Origin: Coniochaeta sp. PMI_546 | Taxonomy: Eukaryota; Ascomycota; Sordariomycetes; Coniochaetales; Coniochaetaceae | Length of the DNA stretch: 64,000 nt | NCBI GenBank assembly: GCA_021432605.1 | Contig: MU271143.1 | Coordinates: 4,163,277 to 4,227,276 of the forward strand | Direction of reading: 5' to 3' | Part shown: positions 33,218 through 44,062 of the stretch, piece by piece | How the letters are laid out: every line of letters starts with the position of its first letter | Position numbering within the stretch: the first letter of the stretch is position 1 | Made by a program: the position numbers and the translations under genes | The notes under the pieces: generated by a model | The model's database searches: none | Told to the model about the DNA's origin: nothing | What the model saw: only the letters and a program-made list of their open reading frames with translations

Positions 33218-36006
33218 CTTGTTAAGAAACGGAACCACACCAGGTGGGCGAAGACGAGTAAGGAGAGGAAGACCGGAAGGGATATGGTCCGGTACTAAAG
33301 AGAGACCAAAAACCGCACCTATAACGAAAAGGTGACGGCGGAATAAGGAAAGGAAGGCACACTATAGAATATGGTATACAGAAAGGAACAGGAAAACAAG
33401 AAGCTCTGTGTACGTGGAAGCCATCTCCTTATGTCTAAAAGCACTAACTTGACAGGTTCAAGGAGGCCGGTCCATGGTCAATCTCGGCCCCAGTCTTGTG
33501 GAAACACAACCCTGGTAGCGTGGCCTGCGTGGATGTTGAGCCAGAAGTAGCAAAGCAACGTCAACATTCCACCCGAGAACTGATTCAAGACATCCATTGC
33601 AGCAAGTCTGTAGGGAGGCGTTTGCTTGAGAACCACATGTGGTCCACCGTGGGTGGAAAGAGTGGAAAGCAAACAGGGGGCCAAAACAAGCCTAGTCAGA
33701 AAAGCCCCACCGCTAGGGAACAATAGCAGGGTTGACGGCGGCTCTGAACTCGCAAGCAAGCCACTTTGAACCATGTACCGTATCGAAAGCACTGACAAAG
33801 AGTTACAAGGAATGCCTGTATCCAGAAAGCTTGAAGAAGTGAGCGACGATGAAGCTTTGCAGCCAAGGTCTTCGTCAGCATGCCAAGTTGAATGGTAGCC
33901 GGCATCCCGGGTTCTCTTTTCCCGGGTCGTTGTCCTCAGACAAGGCCTGTTGGGGTTCGGGCCTGTTTGTGTCCAGGCCTCTGGAAGTGTTGCGGGTACA
34001 CCCTTCGGGGCTCTTGTTTCAGCTGCGGCAGGGTTTTCGACGATCGGCGCCACTGTCGATCTCCCATCGGAAGATAGGGAAGATCAAAGCTGGGCAAAGG
34101 CTCATCACCATCTGAAAGGAAATTGAAAAGGAAGCTGAAAGTCGCTACTGGTGTGCGAGCTGCTAAATACGATGCCGGAAGTGGATGGCATAGCATTGGT
34201 AAGTCTTCCGAAGCTCGATAACGACGGGAGGGCGAAGAGAGTGATGCCTCTACTTTTGAGGCGATCACATCGGTTAAGCAGTCAAGAATGATCCTGGTAC
34301 ACGTGTACTGTGGTATGCCGTGGTACGTAACCAACTCCAGCTGGGGGTGCCTTCTATGTTTGAGACCTTCCAGGAGAATTCCGAGGAATGCTTCAGCGAA
34401 GAAAAGACCGTCCTTCCCACCACTCTCTCGAGTGGTGGCGGGGACGTCTGTGGGGCATTGAAGATGTTGAAACAACGTGCTGGGATTTCGAAACTGGGCT
34501 TCAACGACAGTCATCTGCCAATCAATTCCGCGTCCTTGAGCTACTGCTGAAACATCGAGTACGTGTCCAGTCGTCCCTGCTTCACATCTCCACGCCAAGC
34601 GAACCAAGTCGGGACTTTCGATCATAAGATCCCCTAATATTATCTGCCGTTGATCTTCAAGGATCTCAGCATGGAACTGCGAAGGAGCTGTAATCCGGGG
34701 TTGCGCGTCCTTGTCACCGCATGAGCCCTCGGAGCCCGGTTACACTCTTTAAGAAAGGAGGCTCGCACCGCCTACTCTCTCATGCGAGCACCAATTTTCA
34801 AGTGAGGCTGCTTTCGACAGTTGAGGTTGGAAATGTATGGAAACTGGACAAAAGCCTGTCCAGAGAGTCTGTTTCCTTGCCAAAGCTCCCAATTTCGTGG
34901 CTTCGGTCCCCTCAAAAGCAGAGCTCCATGTGGCACCGTAGCGAAAGAGATCTTCACCAAAATTGATCCGGCAGGTCAATGCATGTTGGTTTTGTGAATG
35001 CTGAATGACAAGCTATTAGGTCAGGTTGAGTTGAATATCCTTGGGCCGCCTTTACATCTCCCAGGTTGACTGAATGCTGCGATGAGGAAATCACAGGTTG
35101 TAGCCCGCCGTCATGTCAGTTGCCGTAGTAAAAGACCCTGCCCCTGGGAAGCTATGCCAGCTAAACAAGGCCCCTATGGTATGCCTCTATAAAGAGAGTA
35201 TCTGTGGCTGGCTTTCACCTCTTCGAAGGCCATCGTCATCACATAAGAACCACTGCGATACTGCCGTAGGAGATCAAGGAAGTATAGAGTGAGCATGAGT
35301 ATATACATAACAGCCAAACCGGCCAGCAATTCTTGTCTTCTACCATGCTCGCTCTTCAGTATCGTCTCCCTCAGACGTGTCGCGAAGTTGTGTTCGTGGC
35401 TCAGAGGACCCCACCATTGCAAACGAGGGACTCTCACGTGACAGACTGATTGCCGCAAAGCTCTTTTCCGTTTCGAAAACAGAGTCCGGCAGCTGCAGGC
35501 GCTTGCGACGCGACGCTTGAGCACGGAGCCCCGCTCACCGTCTCAGCTGATCAAGGCCAACCTGGAAACTTTAGGGGTCCCAGGTCCCCAGCCTCTCACC
35601 TTCCGCACTTGCCATTTCCCACCCGCAACCGGTATCACAAAACGGTGAGATTCGCATCGCCGAATTCGACGTCGTCGCATCTCGGTCTTGTCGCGATAAG
35701 AGAAAAAAAAAACCCGATCATCTCTTTTGGCGGGGATACCGGCTGTTTTATCCCTGCCGATTGCAGTAAACTTTGTCCCGGCCCTGGATTGACTCTGCTG
35801 TTCCGGTTGTCCCACGGCGGCTGCACAGTGTCCGCGTCGACCCGTGACATACCTTACATTTCGTCTCTTCCCTCAAACATCAACGTTTGGCTGCGTGGTT
35901 CGTGCGGCGCCGCCCAGCACCGCAGGAACCCCCTTATCACAAAGGTACACGAATACCTCTCCTCTCGACGGCCTCAGCCTCCCCCGTTTCTCGACGCGGC
36001 GCGGCC
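33218..36006. other. Long spacer, protease / Myb-SANT gene
   Basis: 2.8 kb with the protease promoter at one end and the Myb/SANT gene leader at the other. One open frame of unclear status (33936-34625) is listed separately. A short A-run lies at 35702-35712. Nothing else was recognised. Confidence 0.5.
33936..34625 (-). CDS. Unrecognised 229-codon open frame
   Basis: The frame begins MIESPDLVRLAWRCEAG and stays open for 229 codons. It is open a further 100 bases upstream of this ATG and reads protein-like in its first 130 residues (AQFRNPSTLFQHLQC, FFAEAFLGILLEGL). The second half is Arg/Pro-rich. I recognise no family. It could be an orphan gene, an exon, a gene remnant or chance. Confidence 0.25.
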   Translation of the reverse strand: MIESPDLVRLAWRCEAGTTGHVLDVSAVAQGRGIDWQMTVVEAQFRNPSTLFQHLQCPTDVPATTRESGGKDGLFFAEAFLGILLEGLKHRRHPQLELVTYHGIPQYTCTRIILDCLTDVIASKVEASLSSPSRRYRASEDLPMLCHPLPASYLAARTPVATFSFLFNFLSDGDEPLPSFDLPYLPMGDRQWRRSSKTLPQLKQEPRRVYPQHFQRPGHKQARTPTGLV

Positions 36007-37253
36007 ATGTCTGAGGACGACTACTCGCGGGCGGACAGCTCGGCCGTCCAACCGCACGTCCCCGGCAAGCATCGCGGGCCCCGCTTCACATGGAATCCCG
36101 CGTTCGAGGTCACCTTCTTCCGGTCGCTGTGCGAATCAGTCCAGCTGGGCCTGCGCGAGGGCATGACTTTCAAGGCAGAGGCGTGGGATCGCGCTGCGCA
36201 GGCCTTGATCGACAGACACAATGCGTACGCGAACAAGGGCCATCTCATCAACAAGAGCGATAATGCGCGTAAGAAGTATCGCATGTGGCGTGGGCTAAGG
36301 GAGAGCCCGGACTTTCTGTATAATCCCACAACGAAGACCATCACCGGTACTGAGGAAGCGTGGAGGAGGCACATCGAGGTATGCTCCAGCACGACGCGCG
36401 TTGTCGTTTGCTCACCACACTAGTACATCGCTAACTCCGCACACAGAAAGAGCCCTTGTCCCGATCACTGAAGGGACGCCCGTTCGAGTACGAGGACTTC
36501 TACGAAATCCTCTTCCCAGACGTCATCGGCACCGCCGGCGCCCCAAAACGCGTCACGTCACGGAAACGGAAAACGATCGGCGGCGGGGAGATGGACGACC
36601 AGACAGAACACGAGACACCGGGCACCACCGTCATGAACCTGCTGGCGGACGCGACGTACGGCAGCAACAACGGCTCGATGCCGGCGAGTGCCCAGCAACA
36701 GCAACATCAGCAACAAGGGCAGCCGCGCCCGTCGACCAGCGTACCCGCCCCATCGCCCGTCGGCACACAGCAGCCACGACCGACATCAGCCGCCATCCCA
36801 CCCCGCACATCCATCACCTCGACCTCGGCACTCACACCGCCCGAAGAAGCACCGCACACGCGCCAACGCTTCCTCGCGCCCGGAGATCAGCAACGGCGAG
36901 GAGGCGACACAGGCAACGCCGACAAGCGCAGGAGGACGGACTACCTCAACGTCCAGCCGCCCCCCGCCGCGGGATCTGCGGGCCCGACCTCTCAAGCCCA
37001 AGACGGCATCAACGCGCTGGCCGAGGCGCTGAGGTCGGCCAAGTCGGCGAGGCCGGGCTGGTCGGAGCAGGCGCTCGATATCTTCTTCCGCGACTTCGGG
37101 GAGGAGGACATGGATCTGCAGATCAAGATCGCCGAAAAGGCCCTTGCGGCGGACGAGAACAAGGCGATGGTGTTTTGCAAGATGCCGGTTGTGCTGAGGA
37201 AACACTGGGTCAAGCGATTGAGGGAGGTGCACAACGGGCATAACCGTACCTGA
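36007..37253 (+). CDS. Myb/SANT-like DNA-binding domain protein
   Basis: Probable nuclear DNA-binding protein of 392 residues. Exon 1 is 36007-36378 and exon 2 is 36447-37253, with a 68-nt intron (GTATGC...ACAG, branch GCTAAC) inside the domain. Residues 27-140 match the Myb/SANT-like (Myb_DNA-bind_3) pattern: FTWNPAFEVTFFRSLCE, FKAEAWDRAAQALI, NARKKYRMWRGLRES, then TEEAWRRHIEKEPLSRSLKGRPFEYEDFYEILF. A basic patch (KRVTSRKRK), a Gln-rich tract near residue 210 and Ser/Pro/Thr-rich sequence follow. A helical C-terminal part (IKIAEKALAADENKAMVFC) may mediate dimerisation. This domain also occurs beside domesticated transposases, but no transposase sequence lies nearby. Targets are unknown. Confidence 0.87.
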
Positions 37254-38169
37254 GCCCACTTTCTTCGTTTAATGATAGGTTGGATTTTCTATTTGTCAGG
37301 CTGGGGTCCCTGTTGGTACGATCCAGGCTTTCTTGTGGTAGCGCTCTGGTGGCTGTTCAGGACGACAGGTCTCGGGGTTTTTGAAGTACCTGAAGCGAAG
37401 GAATTCTCTTCTGGATGTTCGAGGGGTTCGGAAGTCTCACTGCGGGTAGATTCAGTGAACCTGCCTTTCGTTTGCATGCGGCGTTACGATGGCGTTTTAA
37501 GATTACCCGATAACTTGGCTTTTAGTCGTCTTTGGTCATTCTCTGGCTTCTTTCCGATTCTGGTTGTGTCGGGCAGTGTTCAAGTTCGAAGATGGTCATT
37601 GTGTGCGGGTTGTTGAAGTATGAAGACAGCGGTCGACATGTGCGGATGAGCTATGATGAGCTATTTCGAAGTGGTTGACACTATCCTTGCGAGGGAAATG
37701 TAATTCTAGCATGGCGCCTTCATCGTTCGGCGATCATTCGAGGTGAAGGCCACGGTTTGGATGTGATGGATGCTATCTTTGGACAAGCCAAGGTCTCTGC
37801 GAATTTGATATCCCTCGTTCATGAACGGTCTTGCAAGCAATCCAAAGCTTCATCTGAAAGACAATCGGGTCCCAGGAGACAGAATAAACTTGCAGTGGCG
37901 GCTGAGTGACATCTTTCTGGCATATTTCTCGCAGCCCAAACATCAAATGAATTGCTATCATGCGCCGCAGAGAGATAACGTACTTGTACAAAATCACGTT
38001 AGGAGATGAGAGACACTCGTGAGGAGAGAGCATTAAGTGAACCGAAATCACGCCTGATGGCAAGTGCCCGCAATCCAGAACCTGCTCCGTGCTAGGGCCT
38101 CGCCATCACTCTGTCTGTAACCAGAAGTTCTTCGCGTCACACCTCCGCGCCCATCATGTAGCCGATCGA
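37254..38169. other. Convergent 3' spacer, Myb-SANT gene / OM14-like
   Basis: 916 bp between converging genes. No credible open frame or motif was seen. Confidence 0.5.
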
Positions 38170-39041
38170 TCATTGCTTCTTGCCCTTACCCTTCTGGAGG
38201 TAACTGATGATTCATCGTCAGAACAATCTTGCGCATAAAATACACAGGCACGGAAGCCACGTTATGGGCAGGACTTACGTCGTAAAGACCCCCTCAAAAG
38301 CACCGACAACGCTCAAGACACCGAGGCCGATGCCAGCATGCTTCCAGCTGAAGCGACCGCGCTCGTACAGTCCCCACGCCTTGTAGCCTAGATATCCGCT
38401 CAGACCGACGACAGCAAGGAAGTTGGTGAGGACGAGGGCGCTGCTGGCGCCGTCGGACAGGTTCTCGAACTGCTTGGTGAGCCAGTTGTCGGCCTGGTGG
38501 GCCTTGCGCGAGGCCTTCTTCTTGGCGAGGTCGGCCTCGGCGCGGGCCTTGTCGGCAGCTTCCTGGGCCTCGCGCTCAAGGGTCTGGCGGGTGGCTTGGG
38601 TTTCCGTCTTCACGTCCTGCTCCAAGAAGTCCGAGGGCACGGTGTGTACTGAGGGAGCGTCGACATCGATCAGAGATGAGGTGCTTGTGCTCTCCGAGAT
38701 CTCAACTTGGGGTGGTTGAGGAGCGGCAGCCTACAAGGGAAGGGCATGTTAGTACCGTGAGCTATCTTGTGATGCGCGTCGGGATGGAAAAGCCGAGTTG
38801 TCGCGCAGTCTACTACCAGGATTCAGGCGCAGGCAGTTCCAGTCCAGTAGCTTTTTTAAATACAGAACATAATTGACATGTCGTACGCGGATAGATGACG
38901 GTCGTAGTAAGAGCCAACAGAGCTACACTCACCTCTTCGGGGGTCTGCTTGGGGCCCTTCGCGGCAATCTCAGCGTACGACACTGTTCGCGTGACGTCAG
39001 TCGCAAATCCTCGATAGTGTGCAGGGAACGCATAGCTTACT
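38170..39041 (-). CDS. OM14-like mitochondrial outer membrane protein, start codon split by an intron
   Basis: Resembles the fungal OM14 family (outer-membrane receptor for ribosome-nascent-chain complexes in yeast). Coding segments are 39041 (one base), 38982-38933, 38730-38279 and 38203-38170, giving 178 residues. Intron 1 (39040-38983, GTAAGC...ACAG, branch GACTGAC) separates the A from the TG of the ATG. The spliced product starts MSYAEIAAKGPKQTPEE, the N-terminus I know from fungal homologues. The other introns are 202 and 75 nt. A long charged helix (TREREAQEAADKARAEADLAKKKASR type) precedes two membrane-spanning stretches (ALVLTNFLAVVGLSGYLGY and HAGIGLGVLSVVGAFEGVF) and a Lys-rich end (YLQKGKGKKQ). 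If intron 1 is retained, the frame is open to an ATG at 39115 and would add a different N-terminus. Confidence 0.85.
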
Positions 39042-39730
39042 GTTGACAGGTAAGTTGAGACGAGAGGTACTGCGATATTGAGCTCAAGAAGAGTACGATG
39101 TGAGGCGAAGAACAAGGAATGCGCTGGCTATTCGATTTGCTTGGTTGGTGATGAAGGTTGGTGGTCGGAAGTGCAGAAGAGAAGCAAAGAGTGGGAACAT
39201 GTGATGTCGAGGGAGAATCCGGATGATCTGCCTTGGAGCTGGAAGTGGAGTGGTGACTCCGGACTGGGCAGCTAGTGTACCTTGCCTCAAATAACCCCTG
39301 CCGCCATGACGCACGCGGCTCATTAACTAAATAAGTCGCTTTTCTTGGGTTCCTTTCTTCCTTCTCCACAGCGATACTACTTCATGAAGAGTCCCGAACC
39401 ATCGAGTAACTAGTCTAATGTAAGGTTTCACTCAGTGTCTGTCCAGTCCTAACATGACAAGCTGTCCCCAGCGCATTATGTGTGTATGCGCAAGGTTGCG
39501 GATTTCAACAGTTTCCCCATCTTCCAAGACGCGACATCTTAGACATACAGTGTACATCTCTTGCCGCAGGAATATTCATGAGAGGACATTTTGCTATTAC
39601 ACAGCACATATATGTACACCATTGTTATACATCTAATAGTAATACACCTTGCGCCAGGCCTAGGAATTTCTGCATCTCTACCTCCATCCAGCAGACAGCC
39701 TGCACCAGGAATGAAGCCTCCAAGAACCGT
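39042..39730. other. Spacer, OM14-like leader / MIA40 3' flank
   Basis: 689 bp. The first part must contain the 5' UTR exon of the OM14-like gene. No other feature was recognised. Confidence 0.5.
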
Positions 39731-40754
39731 CTATTGTTGACCAGGTGCCTGTGTCTGCTTTCCCTCGTTCGCATCTGTAGCATCTACAGCCGCTCTCGGT
39801 ACGCCGGGGTGTTCCTCCTCCTTGACGTCAGGCTTCCTCAGCTCCTGGATCGCCTCCTCTGTCTTGCTTTGGGTCTCTGTCGGTAGCTGTGTCTCCGCGT
39901 CATGGACGGCCTCTAGCTTTGGCTCATCGCTAGCCTTGGGAAGAACATCGCCAGGACCAGCAGACTCAGCGCCAGCCAAGGCCGGTGCAGAGTCGTCGTC
40001 CTCCTCGTCTTGAAGCTCGGCGCCATAGATCTCGGGATATTTCCGGAAGCAGTCCTGCATATGCTGGAACTTGTCGATGCAGTCCATTCCCTTAGGCTCT
40101 GCCTCTGAGAAGACGAAGCAGCTGAAAGCGGCCTTGAAGTCCTCGCCGCAGGGTCCGTGGGCCATACCGCCTAGGCAGGGGCAGTCCCAGTTGATCTCGC
40201 CTGTCTCCGGGTTGAAAGCACCTTGCTGGCCAGCCTCCTCCTGAAGGGCTTCTGGTGAGCCCTCTTGGAATCCAGGTTGAGCTTCATCTGGAATGGCACT
40301 GGTGGTCTGTTGCGACGTTGACTCGGCGGTCGATGCGGAAGCAGGAGTCGGTGGCGCGACCGCGGAGGATGCACGTGTCTCTCGTCGCTTCTGCTCGATC
40401 ACGGCTTCGACAGTAGGGAGGTCAGAGTCTGAGAATTGTGATGGCGCGGGAACCGTTTGGGCTGAAGACAAGAGCATGCTGGTTAGCGCCAATCGTAGAG
40501 CAGGCAAAGCTATGTTGCGGCAAACCCAGATGGAAGGTTTACTTACAAACTGGCTCATCTGCGAAGATGGGGCTTGTGTTATACCAGTAGACGGCAGCAA
40601 CAGCCAGACCCCATCTTGCAGCAGTGCCCTTCCATGTCCGCCTTTGGTTTGCCGGGGCTGTGGTGAGGAAGCGACGCGAGGTCGATGTGAGGGTAGGTGT
40701 TGGCCGGATGGCACGCAGGGCGCCCGGAGACGATCTGAGGGCGGCGCGGTACAT
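39731..40754 (-). CDS. MIA40: Mia40, oxidoreductase of the mitochondrial intermembrane space import pathway
   Basis: Inserts disulfides into small Cys-rich proteins and so traps them in the intermembrane space. It is anchored in the inner membrane. Exon 1 is 40754-40547 and exon 2 is 40461-39731 (85-nt intron, GTAAGT...TCAG), giving 312 residues. The N-terminus is a basic presequence ([18 protein letters not shown]...SRRFL) followed by an anchor ([18 protein letters not shown]). The catalytic core has the redox CPC at 163-165 and twin CX9C pairs C174/C184 and C197/C207 within [12 protein letters not shown] and [12 protein letters not shown]. An acidic Glu/Asp/Ala-rich C-terminal tail of about 95 residues follows, as in other ascomycetes. 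Confidence 0.97.
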
Positions 40755-41531
40755 GGCGGGTTCTCGGGAATGCTAGTACTTAAATGAATGGAACAAGAAA
40801 TCCCCAACAATCAACGCAAAGACCAGTTCAAGGAAAGTTGTACGGTTGCACGGCTCGGGGCAGAGTGAGGAGAGGGTGGTGACGGTGTTCCTCGTGGTTG
40901 GTAATCCGCTAATCGACAAAATTTCTGGGCCGTTTTGATCGCTGCTTCTGATTGGTGCTGCTGTTTTCTGTCCGCCGTGAGGTCGGAGCTCCAAGACCCA
41001 CAGCACCATGGCAGGTCGTGCACACGAGGCCATCGCTCTCATTCTCAGAGTCAAGACCTCGAATTCGCCAGCTTCAGCATCATGTTCGGGGATATGCTGT
41101 TCCACAGTGATAGTTCTCCAACTGGACCTTGCTTCATGCTTCAATGCTTTCTTCTCAGAAGCTAAGTTAGACAGGTCTTCTCTTATTTGCCAGGACCAGC
41201 TGATGGACCTCAAACACAGGAATGATTCGGCATCCCTCCAGAGAACTTCACCTCCTCAGCTTTCTGGATTGTGTATAGACCTTCACTCGGTAATGTCTGC
41301 AAAGATGGTGTAAATCGATCCCTGAATGCTTCTCTGGCTGAGCTTGGACAGTTGGACGTCGAATATGAACTCGCGCCGGTCCCTTCCTTTTGTTATCGTA
41401 TTTTCTTAGTCATCCATCTGATGTCTCGTATGCCCAGCAAAGCCTTCACTTAGATATCTCAGTAACAAACCTTGCCCTTGTTTCTCTCCAAAGATTCGGT
41501 CCTGAAATCTTCGCATCCATATATACAGGAA
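40755..41531. other. Divergent promoter region, MIA40 / thiamine pyrophosphokinase
   Basis: 777 bp between divergent genes. There are only short open frames and no distinct element was recognised. Confidence 0.5.
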
Positions 41532-42474
41532 ATGGTAGATTCTAATGAGGGGAAAGTCACTACCTGGCAACCTGCGGACCTTTTCCGCAATCATGCCGAG
41601 AATGACGGCGGTTCGTCTTCCAATACAACAGCTCCGTTTGGTCTAATCATCCTCAACCAACCGCTGGGACACTTCGGTGCTGTTAGGAGACTCTGGAATA
41701 ACGGTAATGCACATATACCATCAAAATGACACTCAACTTAGTATGGGGCTGATTGAGAATGTTCGTAGCTCAGACGCATGTCGCCGCTGACGGAGGGGCT
41801 AACTGCCTCTACGAGGCTGGTGCTGCTCACGGGGAGAGCTCATTTGTATGTTGTAGATCTTGCACTGCGATTGGGATATCATTCTGAATAAATCTTGCTG
41901 GCTCTTTCAGGATGACCTCCATACTATCATCGGCGATCTGGACTCGCTAAGAGACGATGTCCGGCACTATTTCGAGTCGCCCCCTCGCCAGGCCAAGATC
42001 ATCCATGACCCGGACCAGTACTCTACGGACTTTGGCAAGGCTGTGAAACACCTCCGCAGTACTAACTCTGGACCTGTCGACATCGTCACCCTGGGTGGTC
42101 TTGGGGGCCGCGTAGACCAGGGCTTAAGTCAGCTCCATCACCTCTACCTCTTTCAAAAGGAGCCCGACTACAGGCAGGGTCGGGTGTTCCTCGTCTCGGC
42201 AGAGAGTATAACGTTCTTGCTGAAGACTGGGAGTCACCATATCAGAGTGCGAGATGGCGGGGAAGAAATATTCGGAAAGTATGTGGGAATCATCCCTATT
42301 CGGGAACCGAGCCGGATCACGACCAAGGGCCTCGAATGGGACGTCGAGGACTGGGAGACCGACTTCGGTGGCCAGGTGAGCACGAGCAACCATGTCTTGC
42401 CTGAGACAGAAGTTGTCGAAGTGCACACTACGAAAGACGTGCTCTTCACTATCGCGATTAAGCAACTCCAATGA
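41532..42474 (+). CDS. Thiamine pyrophosphokinase
   Basis: Cytosolic enzyme that transfers pyrophosphate from ATP to thiamine to make thiamine diphosphate (yeast Thi80). Exons are 41532-41703, 41769-41845 and 41911-42474, giving 270 residues; both introns are 65 nt with GTAATG and GTATGT donors. Family motifs in order are LIILNQPL, VAADGGANCLYE, IIGDLDSLRDDVRHYFE, DPDQYSTDFGKAVKHL, VTLGGLGGRVDQGLSQLHHLY, then KGLEWDVEDWETDFGG and STSNHV near the C-terminus, which shape the thiamine pocket. The start is the first ATG giving the usual N-terminus; the same frame has an earlier ATG at 41472. I saw no TPP riboswitch, and none is expected in this gene. Confidence 0.95.
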
Positions 42475-42673
42475 TGCGGATCGGGTGCAGAGAACGTCAT
42501 TATTGATATAACCTTTTTGATTACGGTTGGGAATCAAATACTTATACAACAGAATATACCACTGCCACTGTCGTAGCCTTATCGCCCAAACGCCGTGCCT
42601 CAGTCTTTAGGTCAAGATTTCGAAACATGATACCGCGTGCCATGCAAACAAACGCCCACCACTACCGGATTGC

Positions 42674-43508
42674 CTACCGGAGATAGTGTAACACCAGCCA
42701 ACAGAACAGGAAGAACACAACGACGCCGCCCCAAAAAATCCACTTGTCTTGTTTGGCCCTCCTCTCGATCATCCGTATCGTATTCCCAGAAAGCCCAAGT
42801 GTACCGGCCACATCGTACAACCGCTTCTGCGCGCCCTTGAGAGTCTCGCGTTGGCTCCCGAGATCGCCCAAGACAGCCTGACCGCGAGCGATGTACTCAT
42901 CCAGTGCCGAGTTCGTGCTCGCGAAGAAGGTATGCTCGCGCATGACGTGTGCTTCCCGACTTATATCCCCCGCGCCACCGCTAGAGTTTCTCGCGTGGCC
43001 CATCCCGCCGCTGGAGATGCCATACCCGGACGAGCTCGCAGACGCTGAGGTGGCATTGTTGTATGGGTTTTCTGGCGTGCTGGTGACGAACGGCCGGCGG
43101 CCGAGGAGCTCGGCACGGTTCTGCGTCTGCACGGCGTCGTCACGGGCGGCCTTGAGGCCGTCGAATTGAGAGCGGTACTCGTGCAGCTCCGCGCGGAAGT
43201 TGCGTATCCGCTCGAAGGCCTTTTCTTGTTTCGCTGGGTTGAGCTCCTGCTTGGCTAGATTGTTGTACTCGTCCAGCGTCCGGGCGAATGCTGTCAGGCT
43301 TGCGGAGAGGGAGCCGAGAGCAGCTGGTGTCAGGGCCGAGGGGGACGGTTGTGATGGGTCGGCATTTGTGTACGAGGGGTTGACGAGGGCAGAGAGGTCC
43401 TTCCGGATGGAAGTGCTCTGCTTGAGAGCCGAGTTGAATGCTGTGTTCTGTTTAGTTAGCATCTTTGATCGAAACGCGATGTGTCTAGTTAGATACCGGA
43501 CTTACCAT
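42674..43508 (-). CDS. BOS1: Bos1-type ER-Golgi Qb-SNARE (membrin family); first exon is the ATG alone
   Basis: Tail-anchored SNARE for vesicle fusion between ER and Golgi. The ATG (43508-43506) is followed directly by a 58-nt intron (43505-43448, GTAAGT...ACAG, branch GCTAAC), and exon 2 is 43447-42674. The product of 258 residues begins M|NTAFNSALKQSTSIRKDL, aligning with yeast Bos1 (MNALYNHAVKQ). RNRAELLGRRPF-type sequence, the SNARE helix (REHTFFASTNSALDEYIARGQAVLGDL...RLYDVAGTLGLS), RMIERRAKQDKWIF and a C-terminal anchor (WGGVVVFFLFCWLVLHYL) follow. If the intron is kept, translation could begin at an internal ATG (MLTKQNTAFN), which fits the family less well. It lies tail-to-tail with the thiamine pyrophosphokinase gene. 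Confidence 0.93.
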
Positions 43509-44062
43509 GGCTACTGCTCGAGGATACAGCCAGATGTGTTTCGAGAGTAAAAAGGGGAACGTGTCCCGCTGCGAGGAGTCACTGGTGCCTCGAGGTGCAG
43601 TTTGCAGAAATACCGTCCTGATGTTTCTCGTGAAAGGTGGCTTCTGAGGTTCTGGCCCAAAGCTGTCCTCGCTAATCCGTACAGGTACTACTACTCGAGG
43701 AAAAAGGTGGAGCCCTCCATACGTCACTGCTTGTAAGGGTTAGGGTCAGCAGGCAGCACCTCTGAGCGGAACTCGGAGGGTTTAAATATCCGATGCTTCC
43801 ACGCCCTAGGAACAACCTCGATGTGACCGTATCAGGCTCGCGTCTGGCGCAAACGGTCCGCATGCTTCACAGCAACGATGCTGTGCTAGCCATAACCATG
43901 GCTCGCTGTTCCGCTCTTCTGTGCTTGTCGGAGAGGGGTTGCTGCTGCCTGGCTGTTGCGATGGACTACAAGTAGACCACGGCTCCCCGGGGCCGTGACT
44001 TGATCTTCTGTCCTCTTCACCGCCCCTCTGCTGGTCTTGCTCTTGTTCCCTGATACCGAGCC
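43509..44062. other. Divergent promoter region, BOS1 / archaemetzincin
   Basis: 554 bp between divergent genes. No specific element was recognised. Confidence 0.5.

Noticed and set aside
36401-37243. 280-codon Arg/His-rich frame overlapping exon 2 of the Myb/SANT gene
   Set aside because: It is in the wrong frame relative to the DNA-binding domain, and its composition is that of a frame-shifted GC-rich coding sequence.
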